From JAURVT01 sp049059935 (GTDB lineage: Bacteria; Actinomycetota; Actinomycetes; Propionibacteriales; Nocardioidaceae), in NCBI RefSeq assembly GCF_049059935.1, contig NZ_JBMGQR010000098.1, positions 1 through 13,515 of the forward strand: DNA of 13,515 bases, read 5' to 3'. Each line of letters opens with the position of its first letter. Positions within the stretch are counted from its first letter, which is position 1. A program made the translations under genes and the position numbers. The notes below the pieces were generated by a model, which saw only the letters and a program-made list of their open reading frames with translations, was not told the origin of the DNA and made no database searches. Below, one piece after another: positions 12,891-13,515 of the stretch.

Positions 12891-13515
12891 ATGTCGCTGT
12901 TCTCCAGTGACGGTTTCGTCACGGACCAGGACCAGCTGCGCGACGTCCGCGCCACCGACCCCGGTCGCGTCAAGCGGCTCCTCGCGAGCCGCAGCCGTCG
13001 TCCGCTGCTCCCCGCCGACGGCCGCCTGATGATCGTCGCGTGCGACCACCCGGCCCGCGGCGCGCTCGCCGCGTCGGGCCGCCCCGACGCGATGGCCAAC
13101 CGTCGCGACGTCATCGACCGCCTGCGCACCGCCCTGTCGCGCCCCGGCGTCGACGGCGTGCTGGGCACCGCCGACGTCCTCGAGGACCTCCTGCTCCTCG
13201 GCGCGCTGGAGGACAAGGTCGTCTTCTCCTCGATGAACCGCGGCGGCCTGGCCGGCTCGGCGTTCGAGATGGACGACCGGATGACCGGGTACGACACGCG
13301 GTCCACCGTCGAGTCCGGCTTCGAGGGCGCCAAGATGCTCACCCGCATCGACCTCGAGGACGCCGGCTCGCTCGCCACGCTCGAGGCGTGCGCGCAGGCC
13401 GTCACCGAGCTCAACCGCGCCGAGCTCGTCGCCATGGTCGAGCCGTTCATGTCGCGCCGCGTCGACGGCAAGGTGGTCAACGACCTGTCCGTCGAGGCCG
13501 TCGTCAAGTCGATCG
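12891..13515 (+). CDS. Cgl0159-type (beta/alpha)8 aldolase-like protein (3' end cut by window)
   Basis: The first 208 residues are visible, running off the right edge. The sequence includes LMIVACDHPARGALAASG (~46-63), DGVLGTADVLEDLLLLGAL (~86-104), VVFSSMNRGGLAGSAFEMDDRMTGYD (~108-133), GAKMLTRID and LVAMVEPFM. This resembles the class-I aldolase (DeoC/FbaB/LacD-like) barrel family known from C. glutamicum Cgl0159, found beside iolC in actinobacteria. The inferred role is cleavage of 6-phospho-5-dehydro-2-deoxygluconate to malonic semialdehyde and dihydroxyacetone phosphate (IolJ's job in Bacillus). AGGAGG (12879-12884) sits 6 bases before the ATG, inside the end of iolC, so the two are coupled. 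The Schiff-base lysine cannot be assigned with certainty in this fragment. Confidence 0.8.
   Translation, partial: MSLFSSDGFVTDQDQLRDVRATDPGRVKRLLASRSRRPLLPADGRLMIVACDHPARGALAASGRPDAMANRRDVIDRLRTALSRPGVDGVLGTADVLEDLLLLGALEDKVVFSSMNRGGLAGSAFEMDDRMTGYDTRSTVESGFEGAKMLTRIDLEDAGSLATLEACAQAVTELNRAELVAMVEPFMSRRVDGKVVNDLSVEAVVKSI

Noticed and set aside
10922..13507. 861-residue open frame on the minus strand across iolR, iolC and the aldolase gene
   Set aside because: It crosses the intergenic control region and is antisense to three recognised genes; its sequence looks like a GC-driven mirror frame.

Overview
The window is very GC-rich, with dense, overlapping genes and GTG/ATG starts. Its families (a TmsA/DHCR24-like flavoprotein, an IolR-type GntR regulator, a Cgl0159-type aldolase) point to a high-GC actinobacterium. 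Nocardioidaceae (Nocardioides/Aeromicrobium type) is my best guess, but it rests on gene style and not on a marker gene.

Left part (1-3430), housekeeping and accessory genes. On the minus strand are a 3'-truncated FAD-dependent oxidoreductase resembling TmsA/BfaA (10-methyl fatty acid synthesis), a pirin-family cupin, and a small zincin-like metalloprotein whose end overlaps the pirin start. On the plus strand are tRNA-Glu(TTC) and tRNA-Asp(GTC) behind a sigma-A-like promoter, closed by a 28-bp perfect palindrome that looks like a terminator. A RutE-like nitroreductase follows only 16 bp later. A 24-bp perfect inverted repeat separates it from the convergent operon.

Middle (3468-6751), minus strand: an amine/GABA operon, gabT followed by a copper-containing (topaquinone) amine oxidase, joined by an ATGA start/stop overlap. 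It would oxidise a primary amine to an aldehyde and transaminate GABA or another omega-amino acid. No aldehyde dehydrogenase is visible.

Right part (6816-13515): a myo-inositol (iol) utilisation locus arranged divergently. Reading left on the minus strand: a sugar-binding lipoprotein, a strong intra-operon hairpin, an RbsC-type permease, a single-domain ABC ATPase and a Gfo/Idh/MocA dehydrogenase (IolG-like). The last three are linked by ATGA overlaps. Reading right on the plus strand: an IolR-like GntR/UTRA regulator, iolC (5-dehydro-2-deoxygluconokinase) and a truncated Cgl0159-type (beta/alpha)8 protein that probably acts as the aldolase after IolC. The remaining iol genes (iolA, B, D, E) presumably lie beyond the right edge.

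Regulation is readable from the sequence. A TGTCNNGACA dyad lies exactly 5 bp upstream of the -35 box of both the transporter promoter and the iolC promoter, and iolC has a second copy. The dyad fits the Corynebacterium glutamicum IolR consensus (KGWCHTRACA, from memory), so the divergently placed GntR protein is the obvious candidate to control import and catabolism together. The transporter promoter carries a further 12-bp palindrome between -35 and -10, which may give it a second layer of control. I see no mobile element, CRISPR array or clearly novel defence-type system.
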